From positions 186,001 through 250,000 of the forward strand of contig NZ_JAJISP010000006.1 of the NCBI RefSeq assembly GCF_022132145.1: 64,000 nt of DNA. Direction: 5' to 3'. The stretch comes from Pseudomonas sp. MMS21 TM103. Its GTDB lineage: Bacteria > Pseudomonadota > Gammaproteobacteria > Pseudomonadales > Pseudomonadaceae. The notes beneath the pieces are model-generated. The model made no database searches. It saw nothing but the letters and a program-made list of their open reading frames with translations, and was not told the DNA's origin. Of the stretch, positions 54,402-63,652 are shown piece after piece. The translations under genes and the position numbers were made by a program. Position 1 is the stretch's first letter, and every line of letters starts with the position of its first letter.

Positions 54402-57047
54402 CTATCCCCCCTGCCCGCCCCGCTCCAGCAGGTGGCTCATCGCGGTCTTCAGCTTCATCGGCCGTACCGGCTTGTGCATCAGGGTGTGGCCCAGGGCGCG
54501 CATCTGCTGCTTGAGCTCGTTGCTGTAGTTGGCCGTGATCATCAGTGCCGGTAACGGCGTGCTGCGCCTGGCGTTGATCAGGGCCACGGCATCGACGCCG
54601 TTGTGGCCGTCGTCGAGATGGTAGTCGGCGATCAGCAGGTCGGCCTCGGCGTGGTAGTTGTCGACCTGGCGCGCCAGGTCTTCTTCGCACAGCGCGGTGA
54701 CCACCTGACAGCCCCAGGCTTCCAGTAGGGTACGCATGCCGGCGCAGATCGCCGCGTCGTTATCCAGCACCCAGATGCGCGAACCACTGAGGCGCTCGAG
54801 TAGCAGGTCGGGTGTGTCATGCCGCACCCGAGCCTTGGGCGCGAGGGTGGTCAGCGGGACTTCGATGGCGAACATCGAGCCCTGGCCCAAGTGCGAGTAC
54901 ACGCGGATACGGTGGCCGAGCATGCGCGCGATCTTGTCGACGATGGCCAGGCCCAGGCCGAGGCCGCGATCCTGCTTGCGGTGGGTCACGTCGCCGCGCT
55001 TGAACTCCTGGAAGATCTCGCCGAGCTTGTCCTCGGCGATGCCGATGCCGGTGTCCCAGACCTCGATCGACAGGCTATGCCGGCGGCGCCGGCAACCGAG
55101 CAGGATGCGCCCGCTGGTGGTGTAGCGGATGGCGTTGCTCAGCAGGTTGCGCAGGATCCGCGCGAGCAACTGGATGTCGCTGCGCACCAGCGCCGAGCTG
55201 GCAATGAAATCCAGGCGCAGGCCTTCGCTGCCGGCGATCTGGTGGTATTCGGCGGCGAGGTTTTCCAGCAGTTCGCTGACCGCGAAGGGGGCGATATCCG
55301 GCTTGATCACCCCAGCATCCAGCTTGGATATATCGACCAGGGTGCCGAGCAGGCTTTCCACGTCCTCCAGGGAATTGCTGACGTTGCGCACCAGGGCCGC
55401 GCTGTCGGCCAGTTCGCGTTTTTCCAGCAACGCGCTGGTAAACAGCCGGGCGGCGTTCAAGGGTTGCAGCAGGTCGTGGCTGACCGCGGCGAGGAATTTG
55501 GTCTTCGACAGGTTGGCCTGTTCGGCCTCGCCCTTGGCTTCGCGCAAGCGCGCTTCCATCTGCGTACGCTCGTCGATTTCACTGCGTAGCTGGGCATTCA
55601 GGTCGGTGAGTTCGGCGGTGCGTTCGCGGACCCGCTGCTCCAGGTGCTGGTAGGCCTGATGCAACGCCTCGGCGGTGCGCCGGCGCTCGGTAATGTCACG
55701 GATCAGCACGAAGATGCCGACCACCTCGCCACTGGCCTGACGATTGGGTACATAGGAGCGCAACATGAAGCGTTCCTGGCCGTGGTGGTTGGTTTCCGCG
55801 ACCTCGAAGGTCACGCTCTCGCCGGACAAGGCCCGCTCGATGTAGGGCTCCAGGCGCCGGCAGTGCTCTTCATTGTGCACCTCGCGCAGGCTCTGGCCGA
55901 GCATCGCGCCACGGGGCCAGCAGTACCATTCCTCGTAGACCTTGTTGGTGAAGTCGTAGACCAGATCGGCGTTGAGGTAGGCGATCAGCGCCGGCACGTG
56001 GTCGGTGATCAGGCGGATCCAGCGTTCGCTTTCGCTCAGGGCTTCGGCATGCCGATAGCGCTCGGTGATGTCGGTGAAGGTGTTGACGAAGCCGCCGGTG
56101 GGCAGCGGATGGGTGCGTACCTCGAGCATGCGGCCGTCGTACAGGCGCAGCTCCAGCTCCTCGATGGACTTGCCGTTGGCATCGCGACTGGCGGGGGTCA
56201 GCAGTTGCAACTCGCTGTCGGCCATTACCTCGGCGAAGGGCCGGTGCGCGTTGATCGGCGCCAGCCCGCAGAGGTCGAGGAAGCGGTGGTTCCACAGCTC
56301 CAGATGGCCCTCGGCATTGACCATGGCCATGCCCTGCGACAGGTTGTCGACCGCGCGCTGCAGCAGCCGCGACTTCTGCGCCAGGGCCTGTTCGCGGCGC
56401 AGGGTCTCGTTGAGCTTGACCTCGGTGATGTCGGTGTAGAGGATCACCAGGCCGCCCTCGCGGGTCGGCCGTTCGCTGACCTGCACCCAGCGGCCATCGC
56501 GCAGGCGGTAGAGCATGTGCTCGTCGCGATTGCCGCGCTGCTCCTCGACCACCAGGCCGGTACTCTTGCTCAGGCGCTTGATCTCCGCCAAGCGGGTACC
56601 GGCACCGATGCGCGCGCGGCTGTGCGCCCATAATGATTTGAAGCGGCTGTTGAACAACACGATGCGTTGCTCGCTGTCGAACAGCACGAAGCCATCGGAG
56701 ATGCTCTCGATGGCATCGATCAGGTGCTGGTGAGCGGTTTCCGCACGCAGCCGCGCATCGCTGAGCAACTGGTTGCTGGACTTCAGCTCGGCCATGGCCT
56801 GGTTCAAGGCATCGGTGCGCTCGCGCACCTGTTCGGCGAGCACCACCGAGTGCTGGAAGGCCGCATAGGCGTCGTCACCGCGCGAGTGGACCGACTCGAC
56901 CCGCTCGATCAGCGCGCTGTTGATCCGCTTGAGCTTGTGGTTATCCCTTTCCAGCGCCGCGCAACGGGCTTGCAGCTCGGCGACATCAGCCTCGACCGGG
57001 ACGGCCAATGGCGACTCCGGTGAAGGTTTGGTTGATGTGCATACCAT
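54402..57047 (-). CDS. nahK: Hybrid sensor kinase NahK/ErcS'-type (PAS-HK-REC)
   Basis: An 881-residue cytoplasmic kinase: coiled coil (about 20-110), three PAS domains, then the H-box FLAAVSHDLLQPLNAARLFT, N-box ARILRNLLSNAIRYT, G-boxes WDTGIGIAEDKLGEIFQEFK and DRGLGLGLAIVDKIARMLGH, and a C-terminal receiver with ADLLIADYHLDDGHNG. There is no TM segment. In P. aeruginosa the NosP-NahK pair transmits nitric oxide signals, and the same kinase (ErcS') belongs to the ethanol-oxidation network. It overlaps nosP by 62 bases. ATG at 57047 with GGGGAG 8 bases upstream. Confidence 0.9.
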   Translation of the reverse strand: MVCTSTKPSPESPLAVPVEADVAELQARCAALERDNHKLKRINSALIERVESVHSRGDDAYAAFQHSVVLAEQVRERTDALNQAMAELKSSNQLLSDARLRAETAHQHLIDAIESISDGFVLFDSEQRIVLFNSRFKSLWAHSRARIGAGTRLAEIKRLSKSTGLVVEEQRGNRDEHMLYRLRDGRWVQVSERPTREGGLVILYTDITEVKLNETLRREQALAQKSRLLQRAVDNLSQGMAMVNAEGHLELWNHRFLDLCGLAPINAHRPFAEVMADSELQLLTPASRDANGKSIEELELRLYDGRMLEVRTHPLPTGGFVNTFTDITERYRHAEALSESERWIRLITDHVPALIAYLNADLVYDFTNKVYEEWYCWPRGAMLGQSLREVHNEEHCRRLEPYIERALSGESVTFEVAETNHHGQERFMLRSYVPNRQASGEVVGIFVLIRDITERRRTAEALHQAYQHLEQRVRERTAELTDLNAQLRSEIDERTQMEARLREAKGEAEQANLSKTKFLAAVSHDLLQPLNAARLFTSALLEKRELADSAALVRNVSNSLEDVESLLGTLVDISKLDAGVIKPDIAPFAVSELLENLAAEYHQIAGSEGLRLDFIASSALVRSDIQLLARILRNLLSNAIRYTTSGRILLGCRRRRHSLSIEVWDTGIGIAEDKLGEIFQEFKRGDVTHRKQDRGLGLGLAIVDKIARMLGHRIRVYSHLGQGSMFAIEVPLTTLAPKARVRHDTPDLLLERLSGSRIWVLDNDAAICAGMRTLLEAWGCQVVTALCEEDLARQVDNYHAEADLLIADYHLDDGHNGVDAVALINARRSTPLPALMITANYSNELKQQMRALGHTLMHKPVRPMKLKTAMSHLLERGGQGG

Positions 57048-58140
57048 TGAACTGCTCCCCGTAGGTATTGAACCCTATGACTTGCTGGCTACGCAGGAAG
57101 GCCGAGACTGGCTCGACCCCGCCGTCGTCCTCGATCTCCAGGCGCCGCAGAAAACAATCGCAGCCGATGGTCAGCAGCAAGGGGCCGAGGCGCTCGCGCA
57201 GACCGTCGAACAGGCTTTCCAGGTTGGGCAATAGTGGCCCGGGACGCATGGCGGTAAGGACGATGCCGTTCTCCACCGCACAATAGAAACTCAAACTGAG
57301 GTCGTCATTGACCCGCTGGATCGAGCGCACGTAGTACTGGTCGCTGATCCGCACGGCCAGGGGATTGGCGGCGAACACCCGGTGATCGAGGGCCTCCAGC
57401 GGCACGCCGATCAACTCGGCGTATTCCTGCGCAGCCGGTGCCGCGTTCAGTTCGAACACGCGCCGGCTGGTGCTGTCGGCCCGGGTCACCACCAGTTTCT
57501 CGGCGCAGGGTTCGATGTGATGGGTGCTGAACACCTCGAAATCCAGCCAGGTATTGAACAGCACCACCACCGCCGCGCCGGTATGGAACTGGCCGCCGTA
57601 GTAGACATGGGTGTGGGTCAGGTGGTTGTCGTCGCCGGCCGAGCCGCCGAAATGCGGGATGCTGCCGAATGCCGCACTGAGTGCGCCGAGCACCACCTCC
57701 TCGCGGCTGGACAAACCATCGAGCAGGGTCAGGGCGAAGCTGTGGCCCTTGATCGAAGCCAGCTCGTTGTTGCGGCAATCCTTGGCCAGGCGTTCGACCA
57801 ACTGCTGGGCGTCGATCAGGCTGAAACGCTCCATTTCGTCGATCAATGCACTGGAGATCGAGAAGCTGCGGTGATCGAAACCCACCGCACTGACGCAGCC
57901 GCGGCCGTAGCCCTGGGGGGTGATTTCCCCGGCGCTGGTACAGCCGATCAGGTTGATGCCGCCGAAGTACTGATCCAGGGCCTCACCGAGGCTTTCCAGA
58001 TCGTATTCCGCCGAACAGAAGAACAGCACGAAGCCCAAGTGCGGGTGAATCAGCTGGCGTGCCAGTTCCTGTGCCACCAACTCCACATCCGTGGCACTCG
58101 AGGTCGCGGTGACGACGCCTTCGGTCCGTTCCTGCTGCAT
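56986..58140 (-). CDS. nosP: FIST-domain nitric oxide sensor NosP
   Basis: A 384-residue protein with FIST N and C domains: LGFVLFFCSAEYDLESLGEA, NLIGCTSAGEITPQGYGRG, FGSIPHFGGSAGDDNHLTHT, AVVVLFNTWLDFEVFSTHHI. FIST proteins bind haem or small ligands; P. aeruginosa NosP binds haem and senses NO and controls NahK. It overlaps nahK downstream. A regulon box 88 bases upstream suggests that alcohol growth also controls it. The ATG at 58140 (MQQERTEGV) was chosen over an upstream TTG. Confidence 0.9.
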   Translation of the reverse strand: MQQERTEGVVTATSSATDVELVAQELARQLIHPHLGFVLFFCSAEYDLESLGEALDQYFGGINLIGCTSAGEITPQGYGRGCVSAVGFDHRSFSISSALIDEMERFSLIDAQQLVERLAKDCRNNELASIKGHSFALTLLDGLSSREEVVLGALSAAFGSIPHFGGSAGDDNHLTHTHVYYGGQFHTGAAVVVLFNTWLDFEVFSTHHIEPCAEKLVVTRADSTSRRVFELNAAPAAQEYAELIGVPLEALDHRVFAANPLAVRISDQYYVRSIQRVNDDLSLSFYCAVENGIVLTAMRPGPLLPNLESLFDGLRERLGPLLLTIGCDCFLRRLEIEDDGGVEPVSAFLRSQQVIGFNTYGEQFNGMHINQTFTGVAIGRPGRG

Positions 58141-58227
58141 AGCTTGCCCCAATAAAAAACCCAGCTGTCATGGGATGATTCTACGAAGCTCTCCGCTTAT
58201 GCCCCATGCCACTTGAGTCGCGCCGGC

Positions 58228-58243
58228 CTACTCCCTAAGTAGC
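58228..58243. promoter_or_regulatory. Regulon box upstream of nosP
   Basis: CTACTCCCTAAGTAGC, 14/16 to the best box (upstream of pedH); only TTGG is TAAG. It lies 88 bases upstream of the nosP ATG. Confidence 0.65.
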
Positions 58244-58257
58244 GGTACACCACAGCA

Positions 58258-58653
58258 TCAGGCGGACAATGGCCAGAACAGCAGGGTCAGCAACATTAAT
58301 CCGGCGTAGAAGGCGATTTCCAGCGTCTCGCTGAGCGGCTGGATATGCCGCAAGGCGCCATAGACGTGCACCACGATCATCATCAGCGCCGTGGCGGCGA
58401 GCAGTTCAAAAACCATGTGAATGGCTTCACCCGTCAGGGCGGCGCGCAGCATCACGGCTTCGAGGATCAGGATAAATGCACCCAGACAGCGGCCAAAATA
58501 CACCGTCAGGTCAGTCTGCGTGGGTATCTGCCACCCCATCAACCGGGCCCAGGTCAGCGGAACGAGAAAGATCGGTAAAGCAAAGACCAGCGTGGTCGCG
58601 ACGGTCAGGATCAGCAGGTAATCAGCCGCCGAATCACTCCATATCCCTAGCAT
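58258..58653 (-). CDS. Four-helix membrane protein of unknown function
   Basis: A 131-residue protein with four hydrophobic segments: LLILTVATTLVFALPIFLVP, GAFILILEAVMLRAALTG, MVFELLAATALMMIVVHVYG and FYAGLMLLTLLFWPLSA. No family was recognised. It is the last of a small minus-strand pair with the 30-residue peptide upstream (41 bases apart). Upstream of nosP; a link with it is inference. Confidence 0.75.
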   Translation of the reverse strand: MLGIWSDSAADYLLILTVATTLVFALPIFLVPLTWARLMGWQIPTQTDLTVYFGRCLGAFILILEAVMLRAALTGEAIHMVFELLAATALMMIVVHVYGALRHIQPLSETLEIAFYAGLMLLTLLFWPLSA

Positions 58654-58693
58654 CGGGGCATCCTTTCATGAGCCTTGGGTAAGTACGCTGCAC

Positions 58694-58786
58694 TCAGAGG
58701 CAGCGCATCAGCACAATCGGCAGGGCGAGGAACAAAGCGGTTACCGGAAGCAGAATCGGCAACAAATCCAGGCTATCGATCAGCAT
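58694..58786 (-). CDS. Small membrane peptide (30 aa)
   Basis: ATG at 58786 with a strong GGAGGTG upstream. The product begins MLIDSLDLLPILLPVTALFL and is one hydrophobic helix ending MRCL. The RBS and position just before another membrane-protein gene support translation. Confidence 0.55.
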   Translation of the reverse strand: MLIDSLDLLPILLPVTALFLALPIVLMRCL

Positions 58787-58840
58787 TTACACCTCCATCA
58801 AGGGCACCAGACCCCAGACAACCCACTGGCGCCTACAAAT

Positions 58841-58872
58841 AAAAACCGGACAGGCTTGCCCTGTCCGGTTGT
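58841..58872 (-). terminator. Rho-independent terminator of the porin gene
   Basis: On the minus strand a 10-bp stem ACCGGACAGG / CCTGTCCGGT with a 5-base loop is followed by a T-rich stretch (TTTTTATTTG), 14 bases past the porin stop. Confidence 0.92.
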
Positions 58873-58885
58873 TTCACCGCACGAA

Positions 58886-60067
58886 TTACCAGTTCAGCAC
58901 GGCACCGACGGCGAAGGTGTCGGTGTCTTCATTCAGACCACTGCCGGTCGCGGCATCGATCTGGTACTGGTTGTATTCGGCAACCAGCTTGAGGTTGTCG
59001 TTGATGGTGCGGAAGTAGGCGACGCCACGGGTTTCGTAGTCTGCCGCAGTACCCAGCCCGTTGCCGTCGTCCTCGGTCTTGCCATAGGACAGCGCCACGC
59101 GGTTCTTGCCGAAGGTGTAGGAGCCCTGAAGCAAGTAGCCGTCGCTATCGATTTCACGCAGGGTCGGCTCACCGGCGTTGTTGGTGAAGAAGGGGTTCAT
59201 GCCTTCAGCCTGGAAGCCCGAAGCAGTCAGGGAAACACCGCCCATCTTGGCCTGAACGCCATAGCCGACGCCCTGTGAAGTCACGGTGTCGACGCTGTTG
59301 TCGGTGCTTTCCGAGGACTGGTAGGCCCCATTGAGCCAGGAATAGATGGTCGCGCCGCCAAGATCGAACTGGTAGCTGATTTCGGACTCGAAGCGCGGCT
59401 GATCCTGATAGGACTTGCCGGCGCCATCGTCACTGGTGTCCACCGGATCCATGATGCCAACGGCAAGATTCAGACCTTCGGCCAGACCGTTGTTGCGGTA
59501 GGTGATCTGTGCGGTCGGGAACGGGTACGGGTAACCGGTGCCAATATTGCCGAACGATACGCCGCCGCCATCAACCAGACCCAGGGTATCGCTGACGTTG
59601 CCATAGCCGGCCAGCATCTCGTCGCGGAAGATGTTCGAACGCGAGAACAGACCGAAGTCCTTACCCACCAGCACTTCGCCCCACTCAGGGCTGGTGACGG
59701 TACCGTAGAACTGGCGGACGTCGATGGCGGTGGCAGTGCCATTGGATTCACTGTCGTTGATCGTCACCCAGAACGAAGAGCGGCCACTGACCTTGAGGTC
59801 GTCGATCTGCTTGCCGAAATTGAAGCCGATCCAGTTGGGCAGGAAGCCCATCTTCACCCGTGCCTGGCGGCGGTCGAACTGTTCGCCCTCGCGATCGACA
59901 TCGCTGTTCACATAGAAGGCGTTGACGTAACCGTCGGTAGAAAAGGTGGTGCCGTCCTGGTCATACAGGACGATTTCCGCGGCCGCTTGCTGGGCTGTTG
60001 CCAGGGCTACGGCGGCAGTCAGAGCCAGGGGCAGGAATCGGGTATTGGCGATCTTCTTGTTGTGCAT
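58886..60067 (-). CDS. Outer-membrane general porin (Porin_4 type)
   Basis: A 393-residue outer-membrane protein: signal FLPLALTAAVALATAQQAAA, then repeated amphipathic strands (GYVNAFYVNSDVDREGEQFD, NFGKQIDDLKVSGRSSFWVT, VRQFYGTVTSPEWGEVLVGK) and C-terminal DTFAVGAVLNW. The acidic turns and terminal aromatic fit a trimeric 16-strand general porin. The ATG at 60067 starts the signal, with GGAGAG upstream; the substrate range is unknown. It is transcribed as a single gene with its own terminator. Confidence 0.9.
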   Translation of the reverse strand: MHNKKIANTRFLPLALTAAVALATAQQAAAEIVLYDQDGTTFSTDGYVNAFYVNSDVDREGEQFDRRQARVKMGFLPNWIGFNFGKQIDDLKVSGRSSFWVTINDSESNGTATAIDVRQFYGTVTSPEWGEVLVGKDFGLFSRSNIFRDEMLAGYGNVSDTLGLVDGGGVSFGNIGTGYPYPFPTAQITYRNNGLAEGLNLAVGIMDPVDTSDDGAGKSYQDQPRFESEISYQFDLGGATIYSWLNGAYQSSESTDNSVDTVTSQGVGYGVQAKMGGVSLTASGFQAEGMNPFFTNNAGEPTLREIDSDGYLLQGSYTFGKNRVALSYGKTEDDGNGLGTAADYETRGVAYFRTINDNLKLVAEYNQYQIDAATGSGLNEDTDTFAVGAVLNW

Positions 60068-60336
60068 AACGCTCTCCGCTTGTGGGAATGACCGCAAGGT
60101 CAGTCGTGTCGGAGGCGATTATCGAAAAGCATGGCGCCCGGCCATACGCTGCTATAGCGCTGGATAACTGCTGCTTTGGCCGGACTCAGCGGCGCGCACA
60201 ATTAGACGTAAGACCCGGCCATACCCCGGAGCACGCCAAAGGTCGTAGGCCTTTACGCCGAGCGCACGCGGACCTGTTCGCCTGATCGACGATAGACCTG
60301 AGAGTGGCTAAGAGAAGGAAGAAGCGGCGCAGTCGA

Positions 60337-62880
60337 TCAGCCGGGTGATGACCAGCCCGCCGCCGGCTTGACGGCAGTGGCCAGCACTCGCCAACTGCCC
60401 TGGACCTGGCTCAGCTGACGATGCGCGGCCAGCAACTGCGGCCGTTCGAGCATGGCCAGGGCCTGCAATACGGCGGTCTCGTGTGCCGCTGGCAAACCGG
60501 CCAGGTGCGCTTGCCAGTACTGCTCGGCCAGATCCTGCGGGCTACTGGGCGCCTGTCGACGCAGCTCGGCGACGATCAGCGCCAGTGCCTGATCATCCAA
60601 GGCGCCCAGGCGCTCGCCCTGGGACTGGAGAAAAGCCTCGATATGCTCAAGGATTTGCTCCGCCGAGGCATGCGGCGACTGCACGGCAAACAAAATGCCG
60701 CGATGTGCCTGCACCTGACGGAATCCGCAATACACCGCATAGCCCAGTTGCAATTCGCTGCGCAGACGCCGGTAAAACGCGCCCTGACAGCACTGCGCGA
60801 GCAATCGCCAAGCGGCCTCGGTCTCTGCATCCAGGGTCGGCAACGGGCAGAACAGCAGCAACGCCGCCTCGCTGCAGTCGATCGCGGCGTCTTGCCAGTA
60901 ACGCCCAGCGGGGCCCATTGCCGGCGGTTCTGGCGTGTTCAGCGGCGCGACCGAGCGGAACACTCGTTCGATCTCGGCTTGGCCGGTAGGATCCATTCCC
61001 ACGCCCAGACCGTCAAACCGCGCCTGCCGGTAGCACTCATGCAGGCGTTGCGCGGTCAACCCGGCGCACTCGCGCCTGGGCGCTGCGAACAACTCGGGCA
61101 AGCGTGCGAGCAGCTGCCTGAAAGGCATCTCGGCTTGCGCCTGAATGGCAGCCTGCCGGGCCTCGCGCGGCCCTTGTCGCCAGGCGCCGGGCGCAGGATC
61201 AAGCAGCGCTGCCAGCACCGGTGGCACGACCACAGGCAACAAGCCGGCAGTCCCTTGCAGCGACAGTTGCCAGCCATCGTCCTCAGCGGACAATTGCAGT
61301 ACGACCCCGACCTCTGCCGCCTCGACTGCGAGGGTTCGCAGAGCCATCCGTAACAGCGCCTGCAATTCGCCAGCGTCGACCCGCTCGGCCAGCCAGCAGC
61401 GCCAATAGAGCGTGGCTTGCACCCCCTCCCCCGTGGCGAGCGCTGGCACCCAACGCACCCGGGCCGTTATGCCTAGGGCTGGTGTTGCGGCGGCTGCAGC
61501 AAAGAGAAATGGATTGGCCGGCGGCAACTGCCACGCCCAGGTGCAAGGCGCTGCGCTCACTGGCGGCGTCGCCTCCATCTGCAAGGCAAAGCCAGGCGCC
61601 GGCCAACTGGGCGCTGGCCGGGTACTGCCGAACAATCGCAGCAGACGCCGGGCGTCCTGCATCTGTTCCAGCAGCCCCGCCACGGCGGCCTGCCCCGCCC
61701 CACTCAGGCCAGCGCCCGGACTCCAGTCAGCCGCCAGACAATCCTGCCAGTGACGCGCCAGGGCCAGTGCCTGCAAGCTGTGCAGGCGCTGGCCCTGAAT
61801 TGCGCGATAGCGTTCGTACAAAGTCTCGTGCTGACCGGCAGCAGCAAAGAACCCCAACCAGCCCAGCACGGCGGCCACAATCGTTGCCTCGGTTGCGCCC
61901 GCCTCATCGACGCCAGCAAAGCTCAGCAGCAACATGGCCTGGTCGGCGTAGCGGTACACCAGCCGAACCTGCAGCCCTTGGCACAGCTGCGCCTCGCGCA
62001 GGCAGGCGAGCAAACCGCCCGGCGCCTCAGAGCGCAGCCAGGTCTGCAGAAAATCCAGGGCGGCGTCCGCACCTGGCGCTGACCACTCAAGCGCGAAGCC
62101 CAACTGCAGGGAGGGTGCACCGCCAGGCAGGGTCATGCGCAACTGCTGCACGCTCAGCGGTAACAACGCTGCCGGGGACGACTGCCGCTGGTGGCCTCGC
62201 CCCGGCAACGCCGCGCCGTGACGCTGGACCAGCTTATCCAACTCAGCGGATGCCTGCGGGCCAACCACCATCAGCGACAGTTGTCCGGCCTGGTAGAAGC
62301 GCCGGTGAAACGCCCGCAGCGCCTGCTGAAATGCGGCCTGCTCGACGGCCAGGGTGTGACGGTTGCCGGCCTGAAAAGCCGCGAAGCGGTGCCCGCTCGG
62401 CAACGCTTGACCCAGCGCCACCGCCACCAGGGTCTCGGGGTCCTGGCCGCGGGCGAGGAACTCGGCATGCACCACCTCGCGCTCGCGCAACTGCGCCGCC
62501 TCATCCAGCAGCGGATGGACCAGCATATCGAGCAAGCGAGCCAAGGCCTCGTCGAGCCGATCGGCCGGCACCTCGCAGAAATAATCGGTGTGACGCGCCT
62601 GGGTCGAGGCATTGACCTGCCCGCCGCAGGCCTGCACGAACGCCATCAGACTCTGTTCGACGGCATAACCACTGCTGCCGAGAAACAGCAGGTGCTCGAG
62701 AAAATGTGCCATGCCTGGGTAATCCGCCGGCTCATCATGGCTGCCCACCGCAACCCGCACGCTGATCGCCGCCTTGGCTGCACCCGGCAGGCTGAGCATG
62801 GCCACCTGCAGCCCGCTGGCCAACTGCCGACATTCCGGCTGGGCAACAGTGAGCGACGGCAAGGTGCAGACGGCAGGCAT
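60337..62880 (-). CDS. pqqF: PqqF, M16 zinc peptidase of PQQ biosynthesis
   Basis: About 847 residues, pitrilysin-like. The inverted zinc motif is MAHFLEHLLFLG (HxxEH), followed by AFVQACGGQVNASTQARHTD and the downstream Glu in LREREVVHAEFLARG. Further blocks match the N- and C-half architecture (QLGYAVYCGFRQVQAHRGIL with the substrate-binding Arg/Tyr region). PqqF cuts the modified PqqA peptide. The start at 62880 (MPAVC..) was chosen; an ATG at 62919 is possible. It is far from pqqADE in this window and appears to be single. Confidence 0.9.
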   Translation of the reverse strand: MPAVCTLPSLTVAQPECRQLASGLQVAMLSLPGAAKAAISVRVAVGSHDEPADYPGMAHFLEHLLFLGSSGYAVEQSLMAFVQACGGQVNASTQARHTDYFCEVPADRLDEALARLLDMLVHPLLDEAAQLREREVVHAEFLARGQDPETLVAVALGQALPSGHRFAAFQAGNRHTLAVEQAAFQQALRAFHRRFYQAGQLSLMVVGPQASAELDKLVQRHGAALPGRGHQRQSSPAALLPLSVQQLRMTLPGGAPSLQLGFALEWSAPGADAALDFLQTWLRSEAPGGLLACLREAQLCQGLQVRLVYRYADQAMLLLSFAGVDEAGATEATIVAAVLGWLGFFAAAGQHETLYERYRAIQGQRLHSLQALALARHWQDCLAADWSPGAGLSGAGQAAVAGLLEQMQDARRLLRLFGSTRPAPSWPAPGFALQMEATPPVSAAPCTWAWQLPPANPFLFAAAAATPALGITARVRWVPALATGEGVQATLYWRCWLAERVDAGELQALLRMALRTLAVEAAEVGVVLQLSAEDDGWQLSLQGTAGLLPVVVPPVLAALLDPAPGAWRQGPREARQAAIQAQAEMPFRQLLARLPELFAAPRRECAGLTAQRLHECYRQARFDGLGVGMDPTGQAEIERVFRSVAPLNTPEPPAMGPAGRYWQDAAIDCSEAALLLFCPLPTLDAETEAAWRLLAQCCQGAFYRRLRSELQLGYAVYCGFRQVQAHRGILFAVQSPHASAEQILEHIEAFLQSQGERLGALDDQALALIVAELRRQAPSSPQDLAEQYWQAHLAGLPAAHETAVLQALAMLERPQLLAAHRQLSQVQGSWRVLATAVKPAAGWSSPG

Positions 62881-62980
62881 AGCTAGACTCGACTCTGGCA
62901 GGTTTCGGCACTCCAGCATCAAACACTCGCTAACTGAAGGGCAATAGTGCTTTGGAAGTAGCGGTAACCGTACAAAGTCC

Positions 62981-63166
62981 AAGCGAATGGGCTGACAAAC
63001 CCACGGCGATATGGCCGATCAGCCAATAAAGCCGCCCAGCATGCCCTGCTCGCCCAGCCGACATACCTGATAAATTTGCCACCCCGTTATCGGTGCGGCG
63101 CCTTGGCTGCCTGCTGAACACTAATAACGCGAACCTCCCGAGCCCGCTGAAACAAGACCACCCAAG
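62981..63166. other. Spacer between pqqF and the dusA remnant
   Basis: No supported gene. A weak box-like TTTGGAAGTAG at about 62951, just upstream of pqqF, shares only part of the regulon consensus. Confidence 0.35.
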
Positions 63167-63280
63167 ATGTCCCAAGATCACCTCGAACCTCTGCGCCAAG
63201 ACCACCCGCCTGTCTGCCGCCGCTTCTCCGTGGCGCCGATGATGGAGTGGCGCAAGCATACTGTTATCACTGCCCTCTGA
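63167..63280 (+). pseudogene. dusA: Remnant of the 5' end of dusA (dihydrouridine synthase A)
   Basis: A 37-codon frame MSQDHLEPLRQDHPPVCRRF continues SVAPMMEW and then turns into unrelated sequence (RKHTVITAL-stop). RRF-x-VAPMM-x-W is the N-terminal signature of DusA, where the intact gene goes on with TDRHCR. The 5' end of dusA is a known attachment target for genomic islands and prophages, so this piece is probably an attachment-site scar left by one. Confidence 0.75.
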
Positions 63281-63652
63281 TTCAGTCATGCACAATTTCT
63301 GCTCAACTTCTGACACCCCATAAATGCCCATTTGCACACGCCAAGTCGTAGTGCGTCCAATCAGGAAAGATGCCAAGTCATTTGAAGATGCACTTCCTTA
63401 CGGTGCGCTGGTAGCCCACGAGCAGAGATCGTAGGGTAATCCCCCCTGAAATCAGTGCTCGTCAGAAGTAGAATTTTGTCCTAATCGGATCAAGGGAATT
63501 AGGCGTGAAGACATCGCGCTTTCGGCGCAGCCTAATCATCGCCATTCATACCTTAAACGCCGTGTGCTGTAGACCGGGAGTAGAGCAGTGGGTGCGCTTT
63601 TATCCCCCAAAATAACTGCCAGCTCGCTATTAGTTCCGGCAAGCTGTGAGGC
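63281..63652. other. Intergenic region between the dusA remnant and the OprD-type porin
   Basis: About 370 bases, AT-richer than the surroundings, with no supported gene. It may include residual island DNA. Confidence 0.4.

Noticed and set aside
62941..62965. Possible regulon box before pqqF (TTTGGAAGTAG)
   Set aside because: Only half of the consensus matches and the core TTGGTAG is broken; not listed as a box.
62930..63376. 148-residue minus-strand frame upstream of pqqF
   Set aside because: Crosses the plus-strand dusA remnant and has no motif or RBS.
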